From the NCBI RefSeq assembly GCF_002953935.1, contig NZ_CP026514.1, positions 1,488,001 through 1,552,000 of the forward strand: 64,000 nt of DNA, written 5' to 3'. Under the pieces are notes generated by a model that worked only from the letters and a program-made list of their open reading frames with translations, was not told the origin of the DNA and did no database searches. This stretch comes from Arthrobacter sp. PGP41. GTDB lineage: Bacteria > Actinomycetota > Actinomycetes > Actinomycetales > Micrococcaceae. Within the stretch, counting starts at the first letter, position 1; every line of letters begins with the position of its first letter. Positions 18,455 to 27,921 of this stretch are shown here, one piece after another. The position numbers and the translations under genes are program-made.

Positions 18455-18967
18455 GTGGAACGGAACCCTCCCGGCCGCGCGCCGCAAGCTCTGGCCGGCT
18501 TCCTGGGCCACTGGCGGGGGAGTACCCGGTTCGCCGCCGGTCCGTGGGGGCCCGAACGGACCGTCGACGCCGAGGTGACCTACACCCCGGTGGCCGGCGG
18601 ATCTGCCGTCGTCCAGAGCTACCGCCACCTGGAGGCGGACGGGACGCATTCCGAAGGGCACGGGATCTTCACTGTCGACCCGGATCACCAGGACGTTTTT
18701 TGGTACTACGTGGATAACGCGGGCCCCGCGACCGCCGCTGCCGTCCGCTGCACATGGCATGACGGCGCCCTTAGGGTGGAACGCCGGGGCGGTGCCGGGT
18801 GGACCCGCCATACGTTGCGCGTCGACGGCGATGTACTCACCCACATCACGGAGCTACGAACCCGAGGCGGCAGGACTACAAGTACGACAAGGGACGGGTC
18901 CGGCGCGGACGACGGGACCGGCCCGGCCTACGTTCCCTTCATGACGTCGTCGTTCCAGCGGAGCTGA
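18455..18967 (+). CDS. hypothetical protein, lipocalin-like (possible DUF1579 relative)
   Basis: A 170-residue soluble protein. Features such as LAGFLGHWRGSTRFAAGPWG, VVQSYRHLEADGTHSEGHGI and VFWYYVDNAGP suggest a small beta-barrel of the DUF1579/FABP-like type seen in actinobacteria. I infer this by general resemblance and cannot name a ligand. GTG at 18455 follows GGAGGTGAGG. The C-terminal 30 residues (TTSTTRDGSGADDGTG) are low-complexity. Confidence 0.65.
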   Translation: MERNPPGRAPQALAGFLGHWRGSTRFAAGPWGPERTVDAEVTYTPVAGGSAVVQSYRHLEADGTHSEGHGIFTVDPDHQDVFWYYVDNAGPATAAAVRCTWHDGALRVERRGGAGWTRHTLRVDGDVLTHITELRTRGGRTTSTTRDGSGADDGTGPAYVPFMTSSFQRS

Positions 18968-19040
18968 CGCGGTCAGATGAAGCAGATCACAATGACGGCT
19001 GATCCAGATGGCAGCAGATTCAGTCAGATTCCAAGCGACG

Positions 19041-21011
19041 TCAGCAGTGCACCAAGCCCCACCCTTTGAGAGGGTCCCCGGGCAGTTTCGGGGGCATGGC
19101 GTAGAAGTCGGCCCATAAACTGTCGTCAGCCGGAACATCGGCCGGATCCACGAAGTTGTCACCCGCCGGCTCTTCAAGGGGAGGTTCCGCCGCCTGGAAT
19201 TCCGGGGGTTCAGCGGCAAGGAGTCCAGGCGGCCAGTGGGGTGGTTCCCAGTCCTGGTGTTCGGCTTTGTAGTGCCTGCCCGTTGGTGAGGTCCAGCCGG
19301 GTGGTTCGGTTTCGGTGGCAGGGGTGGGTGTCCAGCGGCTGTTGTGTTTGAGGCGGTGGTGTTTGGGGCAGAGTTGGGCCAGGTTGCTGATGCCGGTGGT
19401 TCCGCCGAGCTGCCAGGCGGTGAGGTGGTCGGATTCGTTGTCGAGTGAATGGTTGTTGCAGCCGGGGAAGGTGCATTTTCCGTCGCGGAGGCGGAGTGCT
19501 TGTTTCATGGCTTTGGTGAGGCGGTAGCTGGTGCGGCCGATTTCAAGGGGTGCGCCGTCCCGCGGGTCCACCAGGACGCGGTGGAACGAGTTTGCGCCGT
19601 CGGCGACGAGTTTGCGGGCCATGGAGGCCGGGATGGGCCCGTAGCCGTCCAGGTTTGCGGGCTCGTCCGTGACGCCGAGGAGTGAGAACACCGGGACTGT
19701 GACGAGGACGTCCGCCTTGGGCACCGGGACGCTGGCAAGATCGGCGCACGCGCTGTTGACGTCAGTGGCAGCGGCGGCAGAGGCATCCCCGACAGTTGGT
19801 CCCGCGGCATCCGTGCCGATGGGTGCGGCATCTGTTTGGTCATTGACGGACAGGGAAGCCAGCCCGACAGGGGCGTCGGTGCCCTCTACAGTGCTGCGTT
19901 CTGCCGTCCCGGTTCTATCTGGGGTGCTTTCCTGTGCGTGGCTAGGGGCTGGTCCTGCGCTGAGGAGCAGGTGGGCGGCGACGTCGGGCCGCAGTTGCGA
20001 CATGGTGCGGGCTTCTTCGGGGCCCTGGAAGCCGCGGGCGAGGGCGGTGGTGCGGTTCCAGATGGCGTTTGCGGTGTCGGCTGGCAGGTAGAGCGAGAGC
20101 CACGCCATGCCGTCGCGGTCCGGGGTGCATTCCATCCGCCGGTCCGCGGCACATTTGCTGTGGCGTTTCGCCAAAGTCTCGGGGTGGTGGCGTTCACGCC
20201 AGCCGCGGACCTTGGCACGGAACCGGTTAGGCACGAGTTCACCTGCGGCGGCTCCGCGGGCGGGCTTAGGTGCGTCTGGGTCGAGGAAGTGTGCAACGAG
20301 GGCGGCGGTGCCAGTAGTGCCGAGTGCATCGGTTTCGTCGACGAGTATTTTGGCGTGCTGCCAGGAGATGGTCCCTGCCGCCAGGGCGTCCATAGCCAAG
20401 GGCAGGGTGGCGAGCTGTCGGGCCTGGGCAACGAGGGCCCCGGCGGCGGGGGAGCTGAGGGTCAGGACCCCGGCGATTTCCTCAACGGCGGACATCTCGG
20501 CGTAAGTCCGTTCGTGTAGGGGCGCGTCCGGCGGGGTCATGGCGTGCTGGATTCCGACGGCCTCGGCCGCGTCCCCCGCCTTCACAGCGGCGATCTGCGC
20601 TTCGAGTTGCTTCGCCACGGCCATCCGCTCCAGGCAGAGTTCATAGCGGCGCTGCAGCACGTCAACCCCGGCACCCGCACCACCGCCGGCTTCCAGGGCG
20701 GAATCTTCGAGAAACAGCGCGTTCAGGCGGGAGGTGGAGGCCTGAATGCCCTCCATCGCTAATGCCGTGCCCGCGCCGTTTCCCATTTCAGCATCATCCA
20801 TTGAGGCACTGACATTCTGTCCGGGCCCAAGTCTGGGAGCGGCCGGCGGGCGGACTTGCGCAGCTTGGACGGCAGGAAATAACGCCGTCGCGCTGATCAC
20901 CTCACCTGTCGTGTCCATGTGGATATCATCCATCGAGGCACCGACATTTTGAGGCGTGTGGCTGCGGGTGCAAGTGAAGGACTGACTGAAGCGTCCGGCC
21001 GGGCTGGACAC
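19041..21011 (-). CDS. DUF222 / HNH endonuclease (13E12 repeat family) protein
   Basis: A 656-residue protein of the actinobacterial 13E12 family. A DUF222 helical region spans roughly residues 90-470, followed by an HNH nuclease motif at about 513-555 (CTFPGC, then ESDHL, then LCPKHHRLKH) with all metal and catalytic residues present. A Pro-rich tail follows. The family often occurs in many copies per genome; its role is unsettled. GTG at 21011 is used. The N-terminus contains two copies of a QNV-(S/G)-ASMDD element, encoded by near-identical DNA. Unlike some mycobacterial members, I find no LexA box upstream. Confidence 0.9.
   Translation of the reverse strand: MSSPAGRFSQSFTCTRSHTPQNVGASMDDIHMDTTGEVISATALFPAVQAAQVRPPAAPRLGPGQNVSASMDDAEMGNGAGTALAMEGIQASTSRLNALFLEDSALEAGGGAGAGVDVLQRRYELCLERMAVAKQLEAQIAAVKAGDAAEAVGIQHAMTPPDAPLHERTYAEMSAVEEIAGVLTLSSPAAGALVAQARQLATLPLAMDALAAGTISWQHAKILVDETDALGTTGTAALVAHFLDPDAPKPARGAAAGELVPNRFRAKVRGWRERHHPETLAKRHSKCAADRRMECTPDRDGMAWLSLYLPADTANAIWNRTTALARGFQGPEEARTMSQLRPDVAAHLLLSAGPAPSHAQESTPDRTGTAERSTVEGTDAPVGLASLSVNDQTDAAPIGTDAAGPTVGDASAAAATDVNSACADLASVPVPKADVLVTVPVFSLLGVTDEPANLDGYGPIPASMARKLVADGANSFHRVLVDPRDGAPLEIGRTSYRLTKAMKQALRLRDGKCTFPGCNNHSLDNESDHLTAWQLGGTTGISNLAQLCPKHHRLKHNSRWTPTPATETEPPGWTSPTGRHYKAEHQDWEPPHWPPGLLAAEPPEFQAAEPPLEEPAGDNFVDPADVPADDSLWADFYAMPPKLPGDPLKGWGLVHC
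20793..20819 (-). repeat. repeat copy A inside the DUF222 gene
   Basis: This 27-bp segment matches 20925-20951 at 24 positions, all three differences being transitions. It encodes QNVSASMDD. Confidence 0.75.
20925..20951 (-). repeat. repeat copy B inside the DUF222 gene
   Basis: Second copy of the 27-bp element, encoding QNVGASMDD. It lies 105 bp upstream of copy A in the reading direction. Confidence 0.75.
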
Positions 21012-21063
21012 CGCAAGCGTTCCCTGATCACCTAGGCCACTAAATCCAGTAGGACTCGATCAT

Positions 21064-21330
21064 CTAGCCTCCGGCGAACGGCGGCAGCACATCCACTACG
21101 TCGTCGGCCTTCAACACAACCGAATGATCGCGCACGGCGATTTCGTTCAGGAGGAAGCTGCTCCGGGACAGGATGCGGGGCAGCGGGGGAGTGCCGGTGG
21201 GCGGTTCAGGGCGCTCGACAGCCAGGACAGCTTCCAAAAGATCCGTAACAGTGGAGCCTGCCGCCAAATCGAAGCGCTCTTCTTCGACGCCCGAGGCAGC
21301 GCGTGCGGCAGCGAAGTAACGTACGTTCAC
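21064..21330 (-). CDS. moaD: molybdopterin synthase small subunit MoaD
   Basis: An 88-residue ubiquitin-fold sulfur carrier that donates sulfur to precursor Z in molybdopterin synthesis. It ends DDVVDVLPPFAGG, and the C-terminal Gly-Gly is the site of thiocarboxylation. GTG at 21330 is 6 bp after the moaA stop, so the genes are coupled. The large subunit MoaE is encoded at 26581. Confidence 0.9.
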   Translation of the reverse strand: MNVRYFAAARAASGVEEERFDLAAGSTVTDLLEAVLAVERPEPPTGTPPLPRILSRSSFLLNEIAVRDHSVVLKADDVVDVLPPFAGG

Positions 21331-21335
21331 AAGTT

Positions 21336-22469
21336 TCAGCCCCCGATGGCGCTCATGCTGCGGTCCGGCTGGACGAAGTCCGGAGCGTCGAGTCCCACGT
21401 GGTCCATTCCGTGGGCTTTGGGCTTGAGCCACATGGCGTCCTGCCAGCGCTCGGCGAGTTCGCAGTCGCTGGCTCCCGAACGCAGGAGCCCCAGCAAGTC
21501 AATCTCTTCCCGGGAGAACAGGCAGCTCATGATCTTGCCCTCGGCCGTGATCCGGGTCCGGCGGCAGTCCGAACAGAAAGGTTCGGTCACGGAGGCGATG
21601 ATCCCCACCGTGCCCAGGACCGGGCCGGACAAATCGTCGGAAACAGACCCGGCCTCCCGGCGTCGTACTTCAAAGCGTTCCGCCGGGGCGCCGTCACGGG
21701 CGCGGGGATCGGGGCTGAGGACAAAGTCGGACGAGAGCAGCCCACGGATCTCGGCGGCCGTGATCATGTTCCGCCGCGTCCAGCCATGGTCGGCGTCGAG
21801 CGGCATCTGCTCGATGAACCGCAGCTCGTAGCCGCGCTCCAGCGCCCATGCCAGCAATGACGGCGCCTCGGCATCGTTGATGCCGCGCATCAGGACGGCG
21901 TTGAGCTTAACCGGGCCAAGACCTGCCGCCCATGCGGCATCCACCCCGGCCAGCACCTGGTCCAGGAACGGCCGCCGGGTCAGCTGGGTGAAGGTTTCCT
22001 CGTGCAGCGAATCAAGGGAAACGTTGATCCGGGTCAGGCCGGCCGCCTTCAATGCCGCGGCTTTCTTCGCCAGCCCCACACCGTTGGTGGTCATCGAAAT
22101 GGGCAGCCCGGGATGGTTCCGGCGGAGTGAGGCAATGATCTCCACAAGGTCGTGCCGCACCAGCGGTTCGCCACCGGTAAGGCGCAGTTCGCGCACACCC
22201 AGCTGGTCCACGCCGATCCGCACGATCCGCACGATCTCCTCCGCGGACATTACTGCCTGCTTTGCGAGCCATTCCAAACCTTCGGCGGGCATGCAGTACG
22301 TGCAGCGGAGATTGCATTTGTCCGTCAGGGACAGCCTCATGTCCGTGGCCCGGCGGCCGTACCGGTCTACGAGCCCGGCAGCGGCGCCGGCGGGGCGGGC
22401 CGCCGGGACGGACGGCAGTGCTGAGCCCGCTTCCTCCCGTGGCTGCGGCATGCCTAGCTGGACACTCAT
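21336..22469 (-). CDS. moaA: GTP 3',8-cyclase MoaA
   Basis: Radical SAM enzyme for the first step of molybdenum cofactor synthesis, GTP to the cyclic dehydro-GTP. The 377-residue protein has the N-terminal 4Fe-4S motif CNLRCTYC (Cys52, 56, 59) and a C-terminal cluster region (FCSDCRRTRIT, then CLF). It ends with Gly-Gly as required for activity in the family. It starts with an extra 30-residue Ala/Pro-rich segment. It is divergent from the sulfite-oxidase-like gene with 117 bp between starts. Confidence 0.96.
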   Translation of the reverse strand: MSVQLGMPQPREEAGSALPSVPAARPAGAAAGLVDRYGRRATDMRLSLTDKCNLRCTYCMPAEGLEWLAKQAVMSAEEIVRIVRIGVDQLGVRELRLTGGEPLVRHDLVEIIASLRRNHPGLPISMTTNGVGLAKKAAALKAAGLTRINVSLDSLHEETFTQLTRRPFLDQVLAGVDAAWAAGLGPVKLNAVLMRGINDAEAPSLLAWALERGYELRFIEQMPLDADHGWTRRNMITAAEIRGLLSSDFVLSPDPRARDGAPAERFEVRRREAGSVSDDLSGPVLGTVGIIASVTEPFCSDCRRTRITAEGKIMSCLFSREEIDLLGLLRSGASDCELAERWQDAMWLKPKAHGMDHVGLDAPDFVQPDRSMSAIGG

Positions 22470-22586
22470 GAATTCAGGCTACGCCACGATGGGCTCTGCA
22501 TCACACACGGGACGGTGCGGACAGGGCAAACAGAATGTGCAGCCAGCATCGGCGCAGCGGGTATCCGGCGAATCTAAGCTGGAGAT

Positions 22587-24281
22587 GTGGACAGTTCCCA
22601 GCCAGGACAGGCAACGCACGACGGCGGGACGCGGCTTCCGGAGCGCCCGGCGCCTTTCCTGCCGCACAGGCACGGGCACGGGCTTGGGGGTGGGCAAGGG
22701 CACGGGCAGAGGCAAGTTCAAGGGCATGGGCAAGCGCTACGGCGCCGCGCGTGGCTGGCCGCCGCAGCAGGTGCGGTTGCGGCGGGCAGCGCGCTAGTCC
22801 TTGGGGAGCTTTTGGCGGGCGTGTTCAGTCCGGCGCTGTCACCGGTGACCGCTGTGGGCGGTGCCGTCATCGATGCCGTTCCTCCCGCTGTCAAGGACTG
22901 GGCTGTTGCGCTGTTCGGGACGGCGGACAAAGTTGCCCTCCTGGTGGGCATGGCGCTGGTCATTGCCGGATTCGCCGGGCTGGCAGGAGTCGTGGAGGAC
23001 CGGCGGCGCTACGCCGGCGCCGCCGTGGTTGGCGTCTTTGGCCTGGCTGGCCTCGCGGCCGTCCTGACCCGTGCCCAGGCGAATGCCAACGCAATGAGCC
23101 TGGCGGTGTTCACCGCCCTCGTGGCGGTCATCCTGCTTAGGCTCCTGGTCCGCATGCTTCAGGAGTGGGGGAGCCAGGCAGCGACCCCCGACCCCACAGC
23201 AACCCCTGCCCCGGCCCGCCGCCGCTTCCTCCAGGCCTTGGCGAGTGGAGCCGCATTTACGGCAGTCGGCGGCGTGCTCGCGGCAGCCTGGCGCGGGGCC
23301 GCTGCCGTCGTCAGCGAGGCCAGGGGCCGTGTGGCCCTGCCGGCTCCCGCGTCAGCGGCTCCAGCCATACCGGCAACCGCCGAGGCCGGAGTCGAGGGCA
23401 TCACCCCGCTGGTCACCCCGAACGCCGACTTCTACCGCATCGACACCGCACTCACCGTTCCCGCAATCGATCCCGACACCTGGGTCCTGAAAGTCACGGG
23501 AATGGTGGACAGGGAGGTTGAACTGTCCTTCGCCGATCTCCTGGCCAAACCCCTGGTTGAGCGCCATGTCACCCTCGCCTGCGTGTCCAACAACGTGGGC
23601 GGCGACCTTATCGGCAACGCGCGCTGGCTCGGCTGGCCGGTCCGCGAGCTCCTGGCACTGGCAGGCCCCCGGCCCGGCGCGGACATGGTCCTCTCAAGGA
23701 GCGCCGACGGCTGGACGGCGGGAACGCCCCTTGAGGTGCTCAGCGACGGCAGGGATGCGCTGCTCGCCATTGGAATGAACGGCGAGCCGCTGCCCCTTGA
23801 GCACGGCTTTCCCGTGCGGCTGGTGGTGCCCGGACTCTACGGCTACGTCTCCGCCACCAAATGGGTCACCCAGCTCAAGGTCACGAGGTTCGCGGATGAC
23901 GTCGCCTACTGGACACCCCGAGGCTGGTCCGAACGGGGTCCCATCAAGACCTCCTCGAGGATCGATGTGCCGCGTGGTGGCCGCCCCGTGAAGGCGGGAA
24001 AGGTGCTGTTCGGAGGCGTGGCCTGGGCGCAGCATACCGGCATCGGGAAGGTGGAGCTGAGGGTGAACCGGGGCGCGTGGCAGCAGGCCGAACTGGCGGA
24101 GGGCATCTCCCTGGACACCTGGTACCAATGGAAGCTGGGACTCGACCTGACGGAAGGGCAATACGAAATCCAGGTCAGGGCCACGGACCTTTCCGGCCGG
24201 ATCCAGGACGAGCAGAGCCGCCCTGCCGCCCCCGACGGCGCCACCGGGCTCCACACCATTAGAGTGGACGTGAAACCCTGA
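22587..24281 (+). CDS. membrane-anchored molybdopterin-dependent oxidoreductase (sulfite oxidase fold)
   Basis: A 564-residue enzyme. A low-complexity His/Gly/Gln-rich N-terminus (about 25-50) precedes hydrophobic segments near 55-75, 110-140, 150-165 and 172-192. A further hydrophobic stretch with a preceding RRRFLQALASGAAF (Tat-like) lies near 212-235. The molybdopterin domain (about 265-450) contains the Mo-ligand cysteine in HVTLACVSNNVGGDLIGNA (Cys332), and a C-terminal dimerisation domain (KTSSRIDVP onward) follows. The catalytic domain is probably outside the membrane. The electron donor or substrate is not evident. It heads the plus-strand cofactor genes. Confidence 0.85.
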   Translation: MDSSQPGQATHDGGTRLPERPAPFLPHRHGHGLGGGQGHGQRQVQGHGQALRRRAWLAAAAGAVAAGSALVLGELLAGVFSPALSPVTAVGGAVIDAVPPAVKDWAVALFGTADKVALLVGMALVIAGFAGLAGVVEDRRRYAGAAVVGVFGLAGLAAVLTRAQANANAMSLAVFTALVAVILLRLLVRMLQEWGSQAATPDPTATPAPARRRFLQALASGAAFTAVGGVLAAAWRGAAAVVSEARGRVALPAPASAAPAIPATAEAGVEGITPLVTPNADFYRIDTALTVPAIDPDTWVLKVTGMVDREVELSFADLLAKPLVERHVTLACVSNNVGGDLIGNARWLGWPVRELLALAGPRPGADMVLSRSADGWTAGTPLEVLSDGRDALLAIGMNGEPLPLEHGFPVRLVVPGLYGYVSATKWVTQLKVTRFADDVAYWTPRGWSERGPIKTSSRIDVPRGGRPVKAGKVLFGGVAWAQHTGIGKVELRVNRGAWQQAELAEGISLDTWYQWKLGLDLTEGQYEIQVRATDLSGRIQDEQSRPAAPDGATGLHTIRVDVKP

Positions 24282-24304
24282 AGGCTGACACTGAAGGCGG
24301 AACC

Positions 24305-25582
24305 ATGACTAGCCCGCAACCGCATGGAACGCCTGTGGACCAGGCACCGCACCGTGCCCGGCACCACGCACGGTCCGTGGCTGACCATGCGGCCGCTGTC
24401 GAGGATCTGTTGCGGCCCTTGCGGTCACCCGAGCGGACGGAAAGCCTGCCGCTGCGCGGGGCCCTGGGCCGGGGCCTGGTCGGCGACATCCCGGCTCCCA
24501 TCAGCTTGCCGCCCTTCCCCAACTCGCAGATGGACGGCTACGCCGTCCGCTCCGCTGACCTGCCCGACGGCGGGGGAGAGCTGCGCGTCATGCCTCCCGT
24601 CCCCGCCGGTGCCAGTCCGGACGGACTCAGGCCCGGCATGGCCGCACCGATCATGACGGGAGCCATGCTCCCGGACGGAGCCGACGCCGTCGTCCCCATC
24701 GAGCGGGCCGTTCCGGACCGATTCCTGCCCCCGGCCGCACAGGCAACGGAACAGGCAACCGTGCGGCTGCCCCCGGCAGCGCCCGGAACGTTTGTGCGCG
24801 CAGCAGGCAGCGACGTCCTTGCCGGGGAGACGGCCCTGGCAGCCGGTACTTTCCTGGGCCCGGCCCAGCTGGGACTGCTGGCGGCGCTGGGCATCCCGGA
24901 CGTGGCGGTCTACAAAGCTGTGACCGTCCTGCTGGTGACCACCGGCGACGAGGTGGTGGAGCCCGGCCAGGAGCTCCCCGCCGGCAAGATCTACGACTCC
25001 AACGGCACCCTGCTGGAAGCGGCCATGACGCAGGCGGGACTGGTGGTCCGGCGGGCAGGCATTGCCGCGGACAACCCGGACGCGCTGCGGGCGCTGCTGC
25101 GGGCCGAAGGCAGCGCGGCGGACCTGATCGTCACCACCGGAGGGGTCAGCAAGGGCGCCTACGAGGTGGTCCGGCAGGCCATGGAGGACCAGCCGGTGGA
25201 ATTCCTGCACGTGGCCATGCAGCCGGGGGGCCCGCAGGGGATCGGCAGCTTCGACGGGCGTCCCTTCCTGGGCTTCCCCGGCAACCCTGTCAGCTGCCTG
25301 GTGTCGTTCGAGATGTTCCTCCGCCCGGTGCTTGCCGGTTTGCTGGGAACGCCCGCACCGCGCCTGCCCCTCCGCGCCCGCCTCGCCCACCCGCTCACGT
25401 CTCCCGAACACAAGCACCAGGTCCGCCGGGGAACGTTGCGGTCCGACGGGACGGTGGAGCTGCAGGGCGGGGAAAGCTCACACCTGATGCACGCGCTCGC
25501 GGGTTCCAACGTGCTGGTTCACGTCCCCGCAGGAGTGGCCGCGCTCGCGGCCGGTGCGGAGGTGGAAGTATGGATGCTGTGA
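24305..25582 (+). CDS. moeA: molybdopterin molybdotransferase MoeA
   Basis: MoeA inserts molybdate into adenylylated molybdopterin. The 425-residue protein shows [19 protein letters not shown] active-site sequence ([20 protein letters not shown]), [43 protein letters not shown] and [12 protein letters not shown], covering all four domains. ATG at 24305 lies 23 bp after the oxidoreductase. Its end overlaps the moaC start by 13 bp. Confidence 0.95.
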   Translation: MTSPQPHGTPVDQAPHRARHHARSVADHAAAVEDLLRPLRSPERTESLPLRGALGRGLVGDIPAPISLPPFPNSQMDGYAVRSADLPDGGGELRVMPPVPAGASPDGLRPGMAAPIMTGAMLPDGADAVVPIERAVPDRFLPPAAQATEQATVRLPPAAPGTFVRAAGSDVLAGETALAAGTFLGPAQLGLLAALGIPDVAVYKAVTVLLVTTGDEVVEPGQELPAGKIYDSNGTLLEAAMTQAGLVVRRAGIAADNPDALRALLRAEGSAADLIVTTGGVSKGAYEVVRQAMEDQPVEFLHVAMQPGGPQGIGSFDGRPFLGFPGNPVSCLVSFEMFLRPVLAGLLGTPAPRLPLRARLAHPLTSPEHKHQVRRGTLRSDGTVELQGGESSHLMHALAGSNVLVHVPAGVAALAAGAEVEVWML

Positions 25583-26064
25583 ATGCAGAACAAACCCCGG
25601 CCGCGCTGACGCACCTGCGCCAGGACGGCAGCGCCCAGATGGTGGACGTATCCGCCAAAGCCGAAACCACCCGCGAGGCCACCGCCACCGCAACGGTCCA
25701 CACCACCTCCGAGGTGATGGACCTGCTCGGCTCGGGCGGACTGCCCAAGGGGGACGCCCTGGCCGTTGCACGGGTTGCCGGAATCATGGCGGCCAAGAAG
25801 ACCCCCGAACTGATACCGCTGTGCCATCCGCTTCCGCTGTCCAAGGTCACCGTGGACTTCGAGCTTGGCGCCGCGACGGTTTCGATCCTCGCCACCGTGA
25901 AGACCCGCGGCGTCACCGGCGTGGAAATGGAGGCCCTCACAGCGGTGTCCGTTGCGGCGCTGAGCGTCTACGACATGATCAAGGCCGTGGACAAGCACGC
26001 TGTCCTGACCGACATCAAGGTGCTGGCCAAGAGCGGCGGCAAAAGCGGGGACTGGACACTGTGA
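25570..26064 (+). CDS. moaC: cyclic pyranopterin monophosphate synthase MoaC
   Basis: MoaC converts the MoaA product to cyclic pyranopterin monophosphate. The 164-residue protein has [15 protein letters not shown] near the N-terminus, the PLCHPLPL substrate region and [23 protein letters not shown] with the catalytic Lys (KAVDK) after it. ATG at 25570 overlaps moeA. The stop overlaps the next start. Confidence 0.96.
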   Translation: MDAVNAEQTPAALTHLRQDGSAQMVDVSAKAETTREATATATVHTTSEVMDLLGSGGLPKGDALAVARVAGIMAAKKTPELIPLCHPLPLSKVTVDFELGAATVSILATVKTRGVTGVEMEALTAVSVAALSVYDMIKAVDKHAVLTDIKVLAKSGGKSGDWTL

Positions 26065-26591
26065 CCAATCCAAGCACCATCAATGCCTCCGAGCCGCACC
26101 GGCACGGCGACGTGCAGGGCCGGAAGGCCGGCGTCGTGATCGCCTCCACCCGCGCTGCGGCCGGCATCTACGATGACGAAACCGGCCCCGTGATCACGGA
26201 CTGGCTGACAGAACACGGCTTCGACGTGTTCCCGGCCATGGTGGTCCCCGACGGCGAGCCCGTGGGCGCAGCCATCCGCGCCCTCCTCACCCAGCACCCC
26301 GCCGTCGTCATCACCAGCGGCGGGACGGGCCTCAGCCCGGACGACCGCACCCCGGACGTCACCCTGCCGCTGCTGGACCGAGAGATCCCCGGCATCATGG
26401 AAGCAGTGCGCCGCGCCGGAGCCGCGAAGACCCCGCTGGCGGCCCTGAGCCGCGGCTATGCCGGCGCGGCCGGCAGCACCTTCATCATCAACCTGCCCGG
26501 ATCACCCAAGGGGGTCATGGACGGACTGACCGTCCTGGACCCCGTGATCGGGCACCTGTGCGACCAGCTGGAAGGCGGACATGGGCACTGA
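26061..26591 (+). CDS. mog: molybdenum cofactor adenylyltransferase (MogA/MoaB family)
   Basis: A 176-residue protein that adenylylates molybdopterin before metal insertion by MoeA. Family signatures are [17 protein letters not shown] and [14 protein letters not shown] at 26061 overlaps the moaC stop by 4 bp, and its end overlaps moaE by 11 bp, giving a tightly coupled moeA-moaC-mog-moaE run. Confidence 0.92.
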   Translation: MTNPSTINASEPHRHGDVQGRKAGVVIASTRAAAGIYDDETGPVITDWLTEHGFDVFPAMVVPDGEPVGAAIRALLTQHPAVVITSGGTGLSPDDRTPDVTLPLLDREIPGIMEAVRRAGAAKTPLAALSRGYAGAAGSTFIINLPGSPKGVMDGLTVLDPVIGHLCDQLEGGHGH

Positions 26592-27051
26592 AGCAGTTTT
26601 CGAGGTAGTCAACGCCGTCCTCAGCGCGGAGCCAATCTCCGTCGACCAGGCCATCGCGGCAGTGGAGAGCGACACCGCGGGGGCGGTGGTCAGCTTCAGC
26701 GGCGTGGTGCGGAACCACGACGGCGGCAAGCCGGTTGAGCGGCTCAGCTACAGCGCGCATCCCACGGCACACCAGGTGATGGCCGACGTCGTCGCGCAGC
26801 TGGTCGCCGAACAGGCGGCGGGCCTGGAAAGTGGCGGAACCAGGCAGCCGGTCCGCATCTGGGCGGCGCACAGGATCGGCATGCTGGAGATCGGCGATCC
26901 CGCGCTGGTGTGCGCGGTGTCTGCGTCCCACCGGGGCCAGGCCTTCGCTGTGTGCTCGGAGCTGGTGGACCGGATCAAGGAACAGGTGCCCATCTGGAAG
27001 GAACAGTTCTTTACTGACGGCACGGTGGAGTGGGTCGGCGCCGGCAGCTGA
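26581..27051 (+). CDS. moaE: molybdopterin synthase catalytic subunit MoaE
   Basis: MoaE (156 residues) is the large subunit that, with MoaD, converts cyclic pyranopterin monophosphate to molybdopterin. Key segments are GAVVSFSGVVRNHDGGK, RIGMLEIGDPALVCAVSASHRGQAF and the active-site lysines in PIWKEQF. ATG at 26581 lies within mog. It closes the cofactor operon; dapB follows with its own promoter. Confidence 0.94.
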   Translation: MGTEAVFEVVNAVLSAEPISVDQAIAAVESDTAGAVVSFSGVVRNHDGGKPVERLSYSAHPTAHQVMADVVAQLVAEQAAGLESGGTRQPVRIWAAHRIGMLEIGDPALVCAVSASHRGQAFAVCSELVDRIKEQVPIWKEQFFTDGTVEWVGAGS

Positions 27052-27134
27052 GGTCTCCGCTGGTGCCGGCCAGCACCATGCTTCCTGCGAGGTAACGCAC
27101 ACTCCCCGGTTCCTGCTCGGCGCGGGCCCGCCGG

Positions 27135-27140
27135 TAGGCT
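27135..27140 (+). promoter_or_regulatory. -10 box of dapB, probably leaderless
   Basis: TAGGCT ends 7 nt before the dapB ATG, with no ribosome-binding site between. Confidence 0.5.
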
Positions 27141-27147
27141 TAACGGC

Positions 27148-27918
27148 ATGACCGAACAACTCCCTGCTCCCATGCCCGTTGCCGTGCTGGGCGCGAACGG
27201 GCGCATGGGCGCCGAAGCCGTAAAAGCCATCGAAGCCGCACCGGACATGAAGCTGGTGGCGGCCCTGGGACGCGGCGATTCGCTGGACCAGGTCACGGCT
27301 GCCGGCGCCCGGTACGTGGTGGACCTGACGGTTCCGGAAAGCACGGAAGCGAACGTCCGCTTCGCCGTCGAACACGGGATCCACGCTGTTGTGGGAACCA
27401 CCGGCTGGGACGCGGGCAGGCTGTCCGCGCTGGAAAGCCTGCTGGCAGGACATCCGGACACAGGTGTCCTGATCGCCCCGAACTTCGCCCTCGGATCGGT
27501 GCTGGCCTCCGCCTTCGCCGCCAAGGCCGCCAAGTACTTCGAATCGGTCGAGATCATCGAGCTCCACCACCCGGACAAGGTGGACGCGCCCTCGGGCACG
27601 GCGGTCCGCACCGCCCAGCTCATCGCTGCCGAACGCGCTGCGGCGCAGGTGCCGCCCAGCCCGGACGCCACCACCAGCGAGCTGGCCGGAGCGCGGGGCT
27701 GCGACGTTGACGGCGTAAGGGTCCACAGCGTGCGCCTCCGGGGACTCGTGGCGCACCAGGAAGTCCTGCTGGGCGGCCCCGGCGAGCAGCTGACGCTGCG
27801 CCACGACTCCTTCGACCGCGCCTCCTTCATGCCCGGTGTCCTGTTGGGCGTCCGCAACGTGGCAACACACCCCGGACTGACCGTAGGCCTGGACGGCTAC
27901 CTGGACCTGGGGCTCTAG
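27148..27918 (+). CDS. dapB: 4-hydroxy-tetrahydrodipicolinate reductase DapB
   Basis: NAD(P)H-dependent reductase of the diaminopimelate/lysine pathway. The 256-residue protein has a Rossmann glycine motif VLGANGRMGAEAV, TTGWD, the APNFALGS segment and the catalytic EIIELHHPDKVDAPSGTA (His-His and Lys). Acts after DapA, whose gene is 2.3 kb downstream. Confidence 0.96.
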   Translation: MTEQLPAPMPVAVLGANGRMGAEAVKAIEAAPDMKLVAALGRGDSLDQVTAAGARYVVDLTVPESTEANVRFAVEHGIHAVVGTTGWDAGRLSALESLLAGHPDTGVLIAPNFALGSVLASAFAAKAAKYFESVEIIELHHPDKVDAPSGTAVRTAQLIAAERAAAQVPPSPDATTSELAGARGCDVDGVRVHSVRLRGLVAHQEVLLGGPGEQLTLRHDSFDRASFMPGVLLGVRNVATHPGLTVGLDGYLDLGL

Positions 27919-27921
27919 GCC

